Shown here piece by piece: positions 26,090 through 35,580 of a stretch of 64,000 bases of DNA; within the stretch, counting starts at the first letter, position 1; the number at the start of each line of letters is the position of its first letter. The translations under genes and the position numbers were made by a program. The stretch spans positions 1 through 64,000 of the forward strand of contig NZ_RYZK01000001.1 in assembly GCF_003990645.1 (NCBI RefSeq), given 5' to 3'. Origin of the DNA: Shimia sediminis (GTDB lineage Bacteria; Pseudomonadota; Alphaproteobacteria; Rhodobacterales; Rhodobacteraceae). The notes below the pieces were generated by a model. That model saw only the letters and a program-made list of their open reading frames with translations. It was not told where the DNA came from and ran no database searches.

Positions 26090-27328
26090 ATGAGTAAATT
26101 TGCGTCTTTCCTAAGTGGAAACGCGGTGGTTGTTGGCGGCGGTGCCGCAGCGGTCGTTGCCGTTGTGGCTGTTGTCGCCACCGGCGTCTTCCGCACGCCC
26201 GAGCCCAGCCCACAACCCGAGCCCACTCCGGTCGCGCAACCCGTACCAGAGCCCGAGGCGACCCCGGCTCCGGTCGACTCCACCCCCGAAACAACGGCTG
26301 AGGTCGCGCCTGAAACAACGACCGAGGTCGCGCCCGAAACCGGCGAAGAGACCCAAGCACCGGCTCCCACACCCGCAGGCCCCGCCTTTGACATTGTGCG
26401 CGTGGAACCCAATGGCAGCACGCTGATTGCCGGAAGCGGCGCGCAGGGCGCTGAAATCATTGTGCTTCTTGATAACGACGTGGTGGCCAACACCAGCACG
26501 GATCAGGCTGGCAAGTTTGCTGTTTTCCTCGACATTCCCTCCGCAGATCAGGCCCGTGTGCTCAGCCTCGTGCAGCGTCTGGATGGTCAGGAGTATGCCT
26601 CGGACGCCACGGTCATCCTCGCGCCCACCCCGGTTGTTGTGGCTGAATCGGCTGTTGAACCCACGGAATCGCCTGACGCGACTGACACTCCCGAAACAAC
26701 TGTTGCCGAGGCACCGGCTTCGTCTGCCGAGACGTCCGAAGACACCACTCCGGCCGAAACCACCGCAACCGAGGCCCCTGCCGAAGAAACCGCGCCCACC
26801 GTCCTCATGGCGGATGAACAGGGCGTCACCGTTCTGCAGGGCCCCTGGGAACAATCACCCGAGGTCATGTCCTCTGTCGCGCTGGACGCCATCACCTATT
26901 CCCCCGAAGGCGACGTGGAACTGTCGGGCCGCTCGGGTCAGGAGGGCTTCGTTCGGGTCTATCTCGACAACGCGCCCATCACCACGTCGCGCATCACCGA
27001 GGATGGCAACTGGCGCACCGAATTGCCGGATGTGGACACGGGCGTCTATACCCTGCGCGTCGACGAGGTGAACCAGGACGGCGATGTGGTCAGCCGCGTT
27101 GAAACCCCGTTCAAGAAAGAAGAACAAGAGGTTCTCGAAGCCTCGCGTGCCACCGACAGCGCGGCCACGGTCGTGACCGTGCAACCGGGGTCAACCCTCT
27201 GGGCGATTGCCACAGACCGCTACGGCGAGGGCGTTCTCTACGTGCGCGTTTTTGAGGCCAACCGCGACCGTATCCGTGATCCCGACCTGATCTATCCCGG
27301 CCAGATCTTCAACCTGCCACAAGACTGA
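26090..27328 (+). CDS. LysM-domain envelope protein with proline/threonine-rich linkers
   Basis: A 412-residue protein. The N-terminal membrane anchor (about residues 12-33) is followed by a long Pro-Glu-Thr-rich region (35-95), a beta-rich Ig-like segment (FDIVRVEPNGSTLIAGSGAQG), a second acidic Ala-Thr-Glu-rich linker (about 185-240), another Ig-like unit (SGRSGQEGFVRVYLDNAPI) and a C-terminal LysM domain (VQPGSTLWAIATDRYG ... DPDLIYPGQIFNLP). It probably spans or touches the peptidoglycan, binding it through LysM. The low-complexity linkers are encoded by GC-rich repetitive DNA. The gene is alone between LOG and the ABC transporter. Confidence 0.9.
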   Translation: MSKFASFLSGNAVVVGGGAAAVVAVVAVVATGVFRTPEPSPQPEPTPVAQPVPEPEATPAPVDSTPETTAEVAPETTTEVAPETGEETQAPAPTPAGPAFDIVRVEPNGSTLIAGSGAQGAEIIVLLDNDVVANTSTDQAGKFAVFLDIPSADQARVLSLVQRLDGQEYASDATVILAPTPVVVAESAVEPTESPDATDTPETTVAEAPASSAETSEDTTPAETTATEAPAEETAPTVLMADEQGVTVLQGPWEQSPEVMSSVALDAITYSPEGDVELSGRSGQEGFVRVYLDNAPITTSRITEDGNWRTELPDVDTGVYTLRVDEVNQDGDVVSRVETPFKKEEQEVLEASRATDSAATVVTVQPGSTLWAIATDRYGEGVLYVRVFEANRDRIRDPDLIYPGQIFNLPQD

Positions 27329-27486
27329 TCCCGTCTTCTCCGTCAGGCGTTGTCGCCCGTGACCCAGGACGCCATGTCTGCCCCGATCTGGATCAATCCT
27401 GCACCGCCGCACTGCTAATTGGCCGACCCCTCTGGTCATTCCCGTTGTCCGTGCTTAATTCATAAGCCGACGAACGGGACAGCATC

Positions 27487-29310
27487 ATGGCAAAATGGCA
27501 CACGGCCTCGGAAGAGGAATTGGCACGCAACGAACAGCGCTCGGGCTGGCGCACGGTGCGCAGGGTCGCGCCCTACCTGTGGCCTGCGGACAAGCCTTGG
27601 GTGAAAATCCGCGTGGTGTTGGCGATGCTGGCGCTTCTGGCGTCCAAGCTGGTCGCCGTCGGCACGCCGCTCCTCTACAAGGCCGCCGTGGATTCGCTGG
27701 CTGGCGAAGGAGTGCCCCCTCTGGCCCTTGGCGCCATTGGCCTGACCGTGGCCTACGGCATGGCCCGCCTGATGGCCAACGGCTTTCAGCAGCTGCGCGA
27801 TGCGGTCTTTGCCAAGGTCGCCCAACGGGCGCTGCGGACACTGGCGCTGGAGACGTTTGAACACATCCACCGCCTGTCCATGCGTTACCACATCACCCGC
27901 AAGACCGGGGGCCTTAGCCGCATCATCGAACGCGGCGTCAAGGGGGTCGAGTTTCTGCTGCGCTTCATGCTGTTCTCGATCGGCCCCCTGATGCTGGAAC
28001 TTCTGATGATCGCTGCCGTGCTGTTCTGGCTGTTTGACATCTGGTACCTCTCCGTGGTCGCGCTCACCATCGCCGTCTATATCTGGTTCACCTTCAAGGT
28101 CACCGAATGGCGTGTGAAACTGCGCCGCGTGATGAACGATCAGGACACCGACGCCAACCAAAAGGCCATCGACAGCCTGTTGAATTTTGAGACGGTCAAG
28201 TACTTCGGCGCCGAACAACGCGAGGCCGCGCGTTATGACGGCGCCATGAAGGGCTACGAGGCCGCGGCCCTCAAGACATCCTATTCGCTGGCGTTTCTCA
28301 ACTTTGGTCAGTCCTTCCTGATCACCTCGGGCCTTGTCGGGGTCATGGTTCTGGCCGCCATCGGTGTGCAGAACGGCACGCTCACCGTGGGCGATTTCGT
28401 CATGGTCAACGCCTATATGATCCAGATCACCATGCCTTTGAATTTCCTTGGCACGGTCTATCGCGAAATCCGCCAAAGCCTTGTGGACATGGGGGAAATG
28501 TTTGATCTGCTCGAACAACCACCCGAGGTGTCCGACAAACCCAAAGCACCGGCTCTGACGGTGACGGGTGGTGAGATTTCGCTCGAAGATGTGCACTTTG
28601 GCTACGAACCCGAACGCCCGATCCTGCAGGGCGTCAGCCTGACGGTGCCCGCGGGCCACAACATCGCCATCGTTGGCGCGTCCGGCTCGGGCAAATCCAC
28701 CATCGGGCGGCTGCTGTTCCGGTTTTACGACGTGCAGAAAGGGGCGCTGAAAATCGACGGCCAGGACCTGCGCGACGTGACGCAAACCAGCCTGCATGAC
28801 GCCATCGGCGTGGTGCCGCAGGACACGGTGCTGTTCAACGACACCATCCGCTACAACATCGCCTATGGCCGCGACGGTGCCACGATGACCGAGATCGAGG
28901 ATGCCGCCCGCGCCGCCCAGATCCACGACTTCATCATTTCCCTTCCCGACGGCTATGAAACCGCGGTGGGCGAACGTGGGCTGAAATTGTCGGGCGGTGA
29001 GAAACAGCGCGTCGGTATCGCCCGCACGCTCCTGAAGAACCCGCCGATCCTGCTTCTGGACGAGGCCACCTCGGCGCTCGACACCGAAACCGAACAGGGC
29101 ATCAAGGATGCGCTGTCGCGGGCGGGTGAGGGGCGCACGGTGATCACCATCGCCCACCGCCTCTCGACCATTGCCGAGGCCGACCGCATCATCGTTCTGG
29201 AAAAGGGCCAGATTGTCGAGGAGGGCACCCATGCGGCCCTGCTGGAAAAAGAAGGCCGCTATGCGCAGCTTTGGAGCAAACAACAGTCCGAGGATGATCT
29301 GGCCGCCTGA
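27487..29310 (+). CDS. Atm1-type ABC exporter (permease-ATPase fusion)
   Basis: A 607-residue half-transporter of the ABCB7/Atm1 type. Six membrane helices fill residues 30-330, with Atm1-like sequence (RYHITRKTGGLSRIIERGVKGVEFLLRFMLF, DSLLNFETVKYFGAEQRE). The ATPase has Walker A GASGSGKST (about 397-405), signature LSGGEKQR (about 500) and Walker B ILLLDEATSALD (about 519-530). Relatives export glutathione-linked persulfide, Fe-S precursors or heavy-metal conjugates. The gene stands alone, with a likely own promoter in the 158 bp upstream. Confidence 0.93.
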   Translation: MAKWHTASEEELARNEQRSGWRTVRRVAPYLWPADKPWVKIRVVLAMLALLASKLVAVGTPLLYKAAVDSLAGEGVPPLALGAIGLTVAYGMARLMANGFQQLRDAVFAKVAQRALRTLALETFEHIHRLSMRYHITRKTGGLSRIIERGVKGVEFLLRFMLFSIGPLMLELLMIAAVLFWLFDIWYLSVVALTIAVYIWFTFKVTEWRVKLRRVMNDQDTDANQKAIDSLLNFETVKYFGAEQREAARYDGAMKGYEAAALKTSYSLAFLNFGQSFLITSGLVGVMVLAAIGVQNGTLTVGDFVMVNAYMIQITMPLNFLGTVYREIRQSLVDMGEMFDLLEQPPEVSDKPKAPALTVTGGEISLEDVHFGYEPERPILQGVSLTVPAGHNIAIVGASGSGKSTIGRLLFRFYDVQKGALKIDGQDLRDVTQTSLHDAIGVVPQDTVLFNDTIRYNIAYGRDGATMTEIEDAARAAQIHDFIISLPDGYETAVGERGLKLSGGEKQRVGIARTLLKNPPILLLDEATSALDTETEQGIKDALSRAGEGRTVITIAHRLSTIAEADRIIVLEKGQIVEEGTHAALLEKEGRYAQLWSKQQSEDDLAA

Positions 29311-29386
29311 CCGCGTAGGCCGAACAATTTGACCTGAGACGCGATACCGTCGACACTGGCCGTCTTTGCATCGGGGATAGCTGGTC

Positions 29387-29764
29387 ATGACTGAGATGGT
29401 TACCTGTACGCGTCTTTACGCGGACGAGGCTGGCGAAAGCCATTTTGAGGATGTTAAGATTCCGATGTCCTCGGTGCAATATGCGCCCCCGGCGCCCGCA
29501 CTGGACATCTCCGCACCTCAGGAAGCCGACGCCTATTTCTGGTTTCGATTCCCGCAAGGATGGGAAGACGCGGCGCACCCATCTCCCCGGCGACAATTGT
29601 TCGTCTTGCTCGAAGGTCAGGTCGAAGGCTGGACCAGCCTCGGTGAAACACGAGTGTTTTCAGTAGGAGACCGGCTGTTAATGGAAGACACCTCCGGCAA
29701 GGGGCACGGCGCACGCCCCATTGGCGGCGAGGCACTGGCCGTTGTGATTGCCCTCGCGGATTAA
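29387..29764 (+). CDS. Cupin-like protein
   Basis: A 125-residue protein with a single cupin-like beta-barrel: RRQLFVLLEGQVEGWTSLGETRVFSVGDRLLMEDTSGKGHGARPIGG. The normal metal-binding His-x-His of cupin motif 1 is not seen, though a His remains in KGHG, so a catalytic metal site is uncertain. Role unknown. A 28-bp palindrome lies immediately after its stop, between it and the convergent pair on the minus strand. Confidence 0.7.
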   Translation: MTEMVTCTRLYADEAGESHFEDVKIPMSSVQYAPPAPALDISAPQEADAYFWFRFPQGWEDAAHPSPRRQLFVLLEGQVEGWTSLGETRVFSVGDRLLMEDTSGKGHGARPIGGEALAVVIALAD

Positions 29765-29767
29765 CCG

Positions 29768-29795
29768 GTAGGTCGGACAATCTTGTCCGACCTAC
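29768..29795. repeat. 28-bp palindromic repeat, copy 1
   Basis: GTAGGTCGGACAA and its exact reverse complement flank the two bases TC. The element lies between the convergent cupin gene and the minus-strand gene ending at 29836. An identical copy is at 31790. No T run follows, so it is a REP-like element that could act as an mRNA end or bidirectional terminator. Confidence 0.88.
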
Positions 29796-29835
29796 GACTG
29801 CGGCGTGCGGCCTGCCTCAATCTCAATCTAAAACC

Positions 29836-30270
29836 TCAGTTTGCCACTTGGCCGGACACGCAGCCATCTTTCGGATCAAAGGCGGTTCGGACATTGTCCA
29901 TTTGCTTGCGTGTCACCAATCGCTCCGCGTCATGAAACGTCGCGCAGATCAGATACTTCCGGTTCCCAAGCCTTTTGTAGGTATGAGGCTGACCAGTCTC
30001 ATTGTCGATCAATGCGTCTTCCTGAATGAACACTTTTTCGCAACGGTTGTTTAGCGTCGCGACGTCCAAGGTGACTGGCAAGTCGGCGCTGACGCCCATT
30101 AGCTTGTCTTTGCATCGCAGCGAACTCACGACCTGTAAAAGGTCCTTGGCGCGCAGGTCATCGAAACGATCTTCACGTGCTGTCCGGGGACTCCCCACTA
30201 TGGAAATTCCCACAGCGATGGCGGCACCAACCCCAATCACGATGGCAATTGAAACAACTCTAGTGCTCAT
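29836..30270 (-). CDS. Membrane-anchored protein of unknown function
   Basis: A 144-residue protein with one N-terminal membrane helix (STRVVSIAIVIGVGAAIAVG) and a small soluble domain, probably periplasmic, containing four cysteines (SLRCKD, NNRCEK, LICATF, DGCVSG). I do not recognise the domain. It has GAGGCGGA upstream of ATG 30270 and overlaps the end of the upstream gene by 11 bp, so the two are an operon. The region is less GC-rich than its neighbours. Confidence 0.62.
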   Translation of the reverse strand: MSTRVVSIAIVIGVGAAIAVGISIVGSPRTAREDRFDDLRAKDLLQVVSSLRCKDKLMGVSADLPVTLDVATLNNRCEKVFIQEDALIDNETGQPHTYKRLGNRKYLICATFHDAERLVTRKQMDNVRTAFDPKDGCVSGQVAN

Positions 30271-30901
30271 CGGAATCCGCCTCGGCATCGCGCAAGTATA
30301 CTGCAATTACGCCACTTGATACGCAGGCCACCACGAGCGCTTTGAGAAGGAAACGGAACGTCGCCTCGCCTTCTAAAAAACTGTAAATCACATAAACTGC
30401 GTCACCAAAGAGAAACAACGCCGCCACAAAAAGGGCGAGATACGTCAACCACTTCCGCATGAGAGAGCGGCGTTGTCCTGGGTCCTGAGCAATCCTTTGG
30501 CGTGTAGATCGGGACATCCAAAGAAAAACCGGCGTGGCGACCAGCAGAACGGCAATAGACCACCGGGCGCTGTTTGTGGCCTGGCGTTCGCGCCAGTTGT
30601 GATCGTCAGACATTGGGATAGAAAGATCAAGAATGCTGTGCATCAAGGTGACAAAGTAAACTGAAACAAAGGTCAGTGTCGTGAAATAGACAATGTAGAA
30701 AAAAGCGTCGCGCGCCGTCAATTGCGGGCGCGGCTTGGGAACGGGAGGGCTGAATTCGATTGTAGAAAAGGCCTTCAACGCGCTTGAGGTCTCTTGGGGA
30801 GACCATCCGGCAGCGCCAAGCGCATTGGTGATCTCGTCACGTGTGTGGCCTGCAGATAACGCGTCGCGCACAAATTGGTTCAGGGTTTCGTTGTTGTTCA
30901 T
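30260..30901 (-). CDS. Membrane protein of unknown function with N-terminal helical domain
   Basis: A 213-residue protein. The first 45 residues (NETLNQFVRDALSAGHTRDEITNALGAAGWSPQETSSAL) look like a small UBA-like helical bundle. Four hydrophobic segments follow (about residues 68-88, 110-127, 147-166 and 180-197). ATG 30901 has AGGAAG upstream. N-terminal domains of this kind preceding a membrane part are seen in many uncharacterised proteins (some labelled DUF5671-like); I cannot assign the family firmly. Its promoter is shared with the divergent SnoaL-like gene at 31021. Confidence 0.62.
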   Translation of the reverse strand: MNNNETLNQFVRDALSAGHTRDEITNALGAAGWSPQETSSALKAFSTIEFSPPVPKPRPQLTARDAFFYIVYFTTLTFVSVYFVTLMHSILDLSIPMSDDHNWRERQATNSARWSIAVLLVATPVFLWMSRSTRQRIAQDPGQRRSLMRKWLTYLALFVAALFLFGDAVYVIYSFLEGEATFRFLLKALVVACVSSGVIAVYLRDAEADSDEH

Positions 30902-31020
30902 GGCCCGTTTCTTCCTGTATTCGTGTGCTGGCACCGTTGTAGTGTACGATTGCAAACAGGCAAGTGGAATTCAACCCACCGGTGTGTCCGATCTGAATTT
31001 ATTCGCCTAGAGGACCAGTC

Positions 31021-31779
31021 ATGACATCCAAGAAAACCCTCCTCAAGACCCTTCTTAAGGGCATCGAAACCGGCGATCCGGCCTCGGCGGCCGTGGTCAA
31101 CGAAGACAAGTACATCCAGCACAACCCCCAGACCCACGAAGGCAGCGAAGGGCTGGCTGTGCTGTTTGCCCGACTGGCCAAGACCAACCCCAAGGTCACC
31201 TTCGTGCGGGTCTTTGAAGACGGGGACTTTGCCTTTGCCCATAACGAATATGACTTTTCATCCCTGCGCGTGGCCTTTGAAGTCTTTCGTTTCGAGAACG
31301 GGCAGGCGGTTGAGCATTGGGATAACATTCAACCCATGAAAGGCCCCAACCCCTCGGGGCGTACCATGCTGGGTGGTATGACAGACATCACCGACACGGA
31401 CAGGACAGAAGACAACCGGCAGACCGTGCGCGATTATGTCGACACCGTGCTGATACCCCGTGATTTCAGCCGCTTGCAGGATTTCGTTGATGCGGATCTG
31501 ATACAGCACAGCCCCGAGATTGCAGACGGCATTGTCCCTTTGCGTGCGGCTCTGGAAGAGCCGTCAGGCGATGGGCCGCGCATCGGCTACACCCATCTCC
31601 ACCGGGTGCTGGCAGAGGGCAACTTCGTGCTCGCCATGTGCGAAGGTGAAAAGGATAGGGCCCACACCAGTTTCTACGATCTCTACCGTCTTCAGGATGG
31701 CAAAATCGTGGAACATTGGGACACGGTGGAAACCATTGCGCCCCGCAGTGAGTGGAAAAACGCCAACGGCAAGTTCTGA
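31021..31779 (+). CDS. Two-domain SnoaL/NTF2-like protein
   Basis: A 252-residue protein built from two NTF2-fold domains in tandem (about residues 5-110 and 125-245). Corresponding segments repeat: DKYIQHNPQTHEG with DLIQHSPEIADG, FARVFEDGDFAFAHNEYD-like FVRVFEDGDFAFAHNEYD with LHRVLAEGNFVLAMCEGE, and VFRFENGQAVEHWDNIQP with LYRLQDGKIVEHWDTVET. It belongs to the predicted SnoaL-like aldol-condensation group, whose members are usually single-domain. Internal duplication and fusion are clear from the sequence. Substrate unknown. Confidence 0.85.
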   Translation: MTSKKTLLKTLLKGIETGDPASAAVVNEDKYIQHNPQTHEGSEGLAVLFARLAKTNPKVTFVRVFEDGDFAFAHNEYDFSSLRVAFEVFRFENGQAVEHWDNIQPMKGPNPSGRTMLGGMTDITDTDRTEDNRQTVRDYVDTVLIPRDFSRLQDFVDADLIQHSPEIADGIVPLRAALEEPSGDGPRIGYTHLHRVLAEGNFVLAMCEGEKDRAHTSFYDLYRLQDGKIVEHWDTVETIAPRSEWKNANGKF

Positions 31780-31789
31780 GACGGTCGGG

Positions 31790-31817
31790 GTAGGTCGGAC
31801 AATCTTGTCCGACCTAC
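31790..31817. repeat. 28-bp palindromic repeat, copy 2
   Basis: Identical over all 28 bases to the copy at 29768 and again placed between convergent genes (the SnoaL-like gene ending at 31779 and the RND permease ending at 31840). Another family copy or a transcription end signal for both genes is likely. Confidence 0.88.
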
Positions 31818-31839
31818 GCGCCGATCTGCAGGGTGCGCG

Positions 31840-34800
31840 CTACTCTGCGGCGCGCAATCCGCTATCGTCAGGGTCCGCCGCTGCAGGCGTGTCCTCGACC
31901 TCAACCACAATCGGGTCTTCGGGGGCTTCTGGCTCATCCCACAGCAACACAGGTGAGGTGACCTTCTTTGCGGCCCGGCGCAAGGCCCAGTCGCGCGCGG
32001 CACGGCTGCTGCGTCCCATCGACAGCGCCGCCATCGCGCGCGCCATCCACAACACATAGGTCGAGAACCAGACCCGCAGCGCCAGGAGCGACGGGGTAAA
32101 GACCAGCGTCAGCACTGTCGCAATTCCCAGGCCAAAGACCACCGCCGTCGCCAGCTGTTTCCACCACAGCGAGGTCGGCGAGTCGATAGAGTAGCCGCCA
32201 TTCACAAAGTCCAGGCTCAGTCCGAACATCATCGGCGCCAGACCCGCCATCGTGGTGATCGTGGTCAGCAGAACCGGGCGAATCCGGCTTTGCGCCGTGC
32301 GCACGATGGCCTCGATCCGCGGCATGTATTTTGAATACTCCTGATAGGTGTCGATCAGAACAATGTTGTTGTTCACCACAATCCCTGCCAGCGCCACGAT
32401 GCCGGTGCCGGTCATGATGATCGAAAACGCCTGATCCATCACCAGCATGCCAATCAGCACACCCGCTGTCGACAACACCACCGCCAGCAGAACCAGGATC
32501 GAGTTGTAGAACGAGTTGAACTGCGCCAGCAGAATGATGAACATCAGGAAAAGCGCCCCGGTAAAGGCCGAGGCGAGAAAGGCCTGACTCTCCGCCTCTT
32601 CCTCGGCATCCCCGGTCCAGACCCATTCCACGCCAGCAGGCAGCGGATCGGTCTCGAGCCATTCCGTCAGCGCCGCAATGCGTTCGTTGGCGTTCAGAAC
32701 CGAAGCCGTGAAACCACGCTCGGTATAGTCCGCCCGTATCAGGTCATCTGCCGCCCAGACGTCGCTGTCGATCACGTCGCGCTCGCCGGTCTCGGCATTG
32801 GTCAGCACCGTCAGGCCACTGTCCACACCCGCCTTGATGTCAAACACCCGTTTCCGGTCGATCCGGTTGATCTCGGCCAGTTTCTTGACCGGCTCGCGGG
32901 TGATGAAATTCGACAGGGGCACCAGACCGTCGCGGGTGCGCACCTTGAGCGTGTCCAGAGTTGACAGCACCCGGTCCGCATCGGGCAGGCGCACGCGAAT
33001 CTCGATCTCTTCGTCCGAGGTGACAACCCGCATGGTGTCGAGCAGGATACCGCGTGTCACCAACTGCACCATGCCGCCAACCGTGGCAACATCGGCGCCA
33101 TACCGGCCTGCCTTGGCCACGTCCACATTGATCTGCCAGTCGATGCCGGGCAGGGGGCGCGTGTCCTCGATCAGGGTCAGACCGGGGGTGATGTCAAATT
33201 GCTCGCGCGCAATGGTGGTGGCCTCGATCAGCGTTTCCCAGTCCTCACCGTTCAACTGCAGATGCACCGGCTTGGCCGAGGCCGGACCACGGTCGGCGGA
33301 CAGGATCTCGATCTGCGCGCCGGGAATGCGCTCCAGGTCCACCTCAAGCTCTTTCAGCACGGTGTCGCCGTCAAAGGCTTCGTCCTTCACCGTGCGGGTC
33401 AGCTCGTAGTTGATGAGCGGCACGGTAAACAGCGTTTCCCTGCGGTTGGGTCGATCCTCCCACGGGATGGTTTCCAACTGGATCTGACCAATGGTGTCCT
33501 TCGGAGCCTGCGCCCCGCCCGTGTTCTGGTCCAACCCGCCTTCACCGGCAAAGGCAAAGGCCGTCTGCACGCCGGGATGCGCCAGCACGATCTCTTCGGC
33601 CTGCATCAGCAGCTGGTCTTTTTGCTCCAGCGACAGGTTGCCCCGCGCCTTGACATAGACAATCGCCTGCTCCGGTTCGGAATCCACAAAGAACTCCACA
33701 CCGTTGTTGTTGGCGCCGAAATAGGTGAACACGGACACCACAAAGGCCAGCACCGCGGCGATGGTCACGATCGGCATGATCGGGTTGCCGGCGATAAACT
33801 TGATGAACCAGCCAAAGGCCGACAGCGGGCGTCCTGCCTTGATCCGCTTCTTGCGGCGTTCAAAAGTGGCGGCACCCATGGTGACCGAGGCCGCAAAGGC
33901 CCCGAGGATGAACAGCACAAAGCCGATGATAAAGCCGACATTGCCTTCGCCGGGGGCTTCGCCGCCAAACAGATAACCGGGGTTCAGGCTCTGCATCGCG
34001 CCGATGAACATGATCCACAGCGCCACCGGCACCAGGGCCACACGCACAGCCCAATGGGCATGGGCCTTCAGCCAATCCGACATGGTGTTGAACATCCGGC
34101 TCAACCGGCCGGTCACACCGCCCATCACCGGCAGGTAGATCAGCGCCACCACCAACGAGGCCGACAGAACAAAGATCAGCGTGACGGGCAGCATGCCCAT
34201 GAACTGCCCCGGCACACCCGGCCAGAACAGCATCGGCAGGAATGCACAAAGCGTTGTCGCCGTTGACGACACAATCGGCCAGAACATGCGCTTGGCCGCC
34301 TCGACATAGGCGTGCATCGGGCCGGTGCCCTCTTTGATGCGCTTGTCGGCGTATTCCACGACCACGATGGCCCCATCCACCAGCATCCCCACGGCCAGGA
34401 TCAACCCGAACATTACGATGTTCGAAATCGTCACCTCCATCGCCGCCAGCAATGCAAAGCACAGCAGGAACGAGGTCGGAATGGCAAAACCCACCAACAG
34501 CGCGGCACGCGATCCCAGCGCAGCCAGAACCACGATCATCACCAGCGCGATGGCGGTCAGAACCGAGCCCTCAAGCTGGCTCACCATCGAGCCGACAATG
34601 CGCGACTGGTCGTTCGAGGTGCCCACCTCAACTGCGGCGCGCAGCTCTGGCGGCCAGTCGGCGCTGGCCTTTTCGACCTCTTGCTTGACCAGTTCCGCAG
34701 TGCCGATCAGGTTAAAGCCTTTGCGCTTGACGACCTGCAGGGCCACGGTGTTTTCGCCGTTGAACCGCGCGGTTCCTACACGGTCTTCAAAGGTCAGGTT

Positions 34801-35580
34801 GATTTCTGCCAGATCACCCAGCGTGACAATACGGTCACCATTGGTCTTGACCGGCAGGTTGTAGATGTCGCGTGGCTCGTCAAAAGACGAGGGGATCTTG
34901 ACCGAGAACGTGCCCTGGGCACTTTCGATTTCACCGGCCGCGATCAGCTGGTTGTTGTTGACCACAACGTTGATCAACTCACCTGCGGTCACGTTGTAAC
35001 TCTCCAGACGCAGCGGATCGATGATCACCTCGACCATCTCGTCGCGCCCACCGGCCAGACCGGCCTCGAGAACCGCATCCAGCCCTTCCAGCCGGTCCTG
35101 CAGACGGTTGGCCACCTGTGACATGGTCCGTTCCGGAACGTCTCCGGTCAGGTTGACGATGATGATCGGGAATTCGGAAAAGTTGATCTCGTGGATCGAG
35201 TATTTTTCTGCACCCTCAGGGAACTGCCCCTCGGCAGTGTTCATCGCATCGCGCACCTCGGCGAGCGTTTCGGCCTTGTTCCAGCCGAAGTCGAACTCCA
35301 GGAAAATCCCCGCATAGTTTTCAGCCGCTGTGGCCGACATCTTGTCCAGCCCGTCGAGATCCGACAATTCGGTCTCCATCGGCTTGATCAGCAGCGCCTC
35401 GCTGTCCGAGGCGGAAATGCCGGGGAATTGCACCGACACGAACAGGCCCGGAATCTGGATGTCCGGCTCGCCCTCTTTCGGCAGGGTGGAATAGGCATAG
35501 CCGCCCACGATGAGCGACAATGCGATAAAGGCCATGATCATGCGGGCGCGCGAGGCGGCCCAGTCGACGACTCCCGTCAT
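31840..35580 (-). CDS. RND efflux transporter permease subunit (HAE1/AcrB-like)
   Basis: A 1246-residue inner-membrane proton-driven pump. It begins DWAASRARMIMAFIALSLIVGG and shows the RND motif region (MFGLILAVGMLVDGAIVVVEYADK) with the charged residues used for proton relay in helix 4, a second such set near MTGTGIVALAGIVVNNNIVLIDTYQEY, and two large periplasmic loops. It is about 200 residues longer than AcrB, with additional sequence around residues 500-620 and a charged, proline-rich C-terminal tail. The adaptor gene upstream overlaps by 4 bp. No outer-membrane channel gene follows, so a TolC homologue elsewhere must complete the pump. Confidence 0.94.
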   Translation of the reverse strand: MTGVVDWAASRARMIMAFIALSLIVGGYAYSTLPKEGEPDIQIPGLFVSVQFPGISASDSEALLIKPMETELSDLDGLDKMSATAAENYAGIFLEFDFGWNKAETLAEVRDAMNTAEGQFPEGAEKYSIHEINFSEFPIIIVNLTGDVPERTMSQVANRLQDRLEGLDAVLEAGLAGGRDEMVEVIIDPLRLESYNVTAGELINVVVNNNQLIAAGEIESAQGTFSVKIPSSFDEPRDIYNLPVKTNGDRIVTLGDLAEINLTFEDRVGTARFNGENTVALQVVKRKGFNLIGTAELVKQEVEKASADWPPELRAAVEVGTSNDQSRIVGSMVSQLEGSVLTAIALVMIVVLAALGSRAALLVGFAIPTSFLLCFALLAAMEVTISNIVMFGLILAVGMLVDGAIVVVEYADKRIKEGTGPMHAYVEAAKRMFWPIVSSTATTLCAFLPMLFWPGVPGQFMGMLPVTLIFVLSASLVVALIYLPVMGGVTGRLSRMFNTMSDWLKAHAHWAVRVALVPVALWIMFIGAMQSLNPGYLFGGEAPGEGNVGFIIGFVLFILGAFAASVTMGAATFERRKKRIKAGRPLSAFGWFIKFIAGNPIMPIVTIAAVLAFVVSVFTYFGANNNGVEFFVDSEPEQAIVYVKARGNLSLEQKDQLLMQAEEIVLAHPGVQTAFAFAGEGGLDQNTGGAQAPKDTIGQIQLETIPWEDRPNRRETLFTVPLINYELTRTVKDEAFDGDTVLKELEVDLERIPGAQIEILSADRGPASAKPVHLQLNGEDWETLIEATTIAREQFDITPGLTLIEDTRPLPGIDWQINVDVAKAGRYGADVATVGGMVQLVTRGILLDTMRVVTSDEEIEIRVRLPDADRVLSTLDTLKVRTRDGLVPLSNFITREPVKKLAEINRIDRKRVFDIKAGVDSGLTVLTNAETGERDVIDSDVWAADDLIRADYTERGFTASVLNANERIAALTEWLETDPLPAGVEWVWTGDAEEEAESQAFLASAFTGALFLMFIILLAQFNSFYNSILVLLAVVLSTAGVLIGMLVMDQAFSIIMTGTGIVALAGIVVNNNIVLIDTYQEYSKYMPRIEAIVRTAQSRIRPVLLTTITTMAGLAPMMFGLSLDFVNGGYSIDSPTSLWWKQLATAVVFGLGIATVLTLVFTPSLLALRVWFSTYVLWMARAMAALSMGRSSRAARDWALRRAAKKVTSPVLLWDEPEAPEDPIVVEVEDTPAAADPDDSGLRAAE

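Noticed and set aside
29311-29335. Third copy of the 28-bp palindrome (GTAGGCCGAACAATTTGACCT)
   Set aside because: Only the left half is similar and no dyad is formed, so it is mentioned as a possible relic but not annotated.
27460-29388. 642-codon open frame on the minus strand opposite the ABC exporter
   Set aside because: Antisense to a complete, motif-bearing ABC transporter gene; the composition is typical of a shadow frame.
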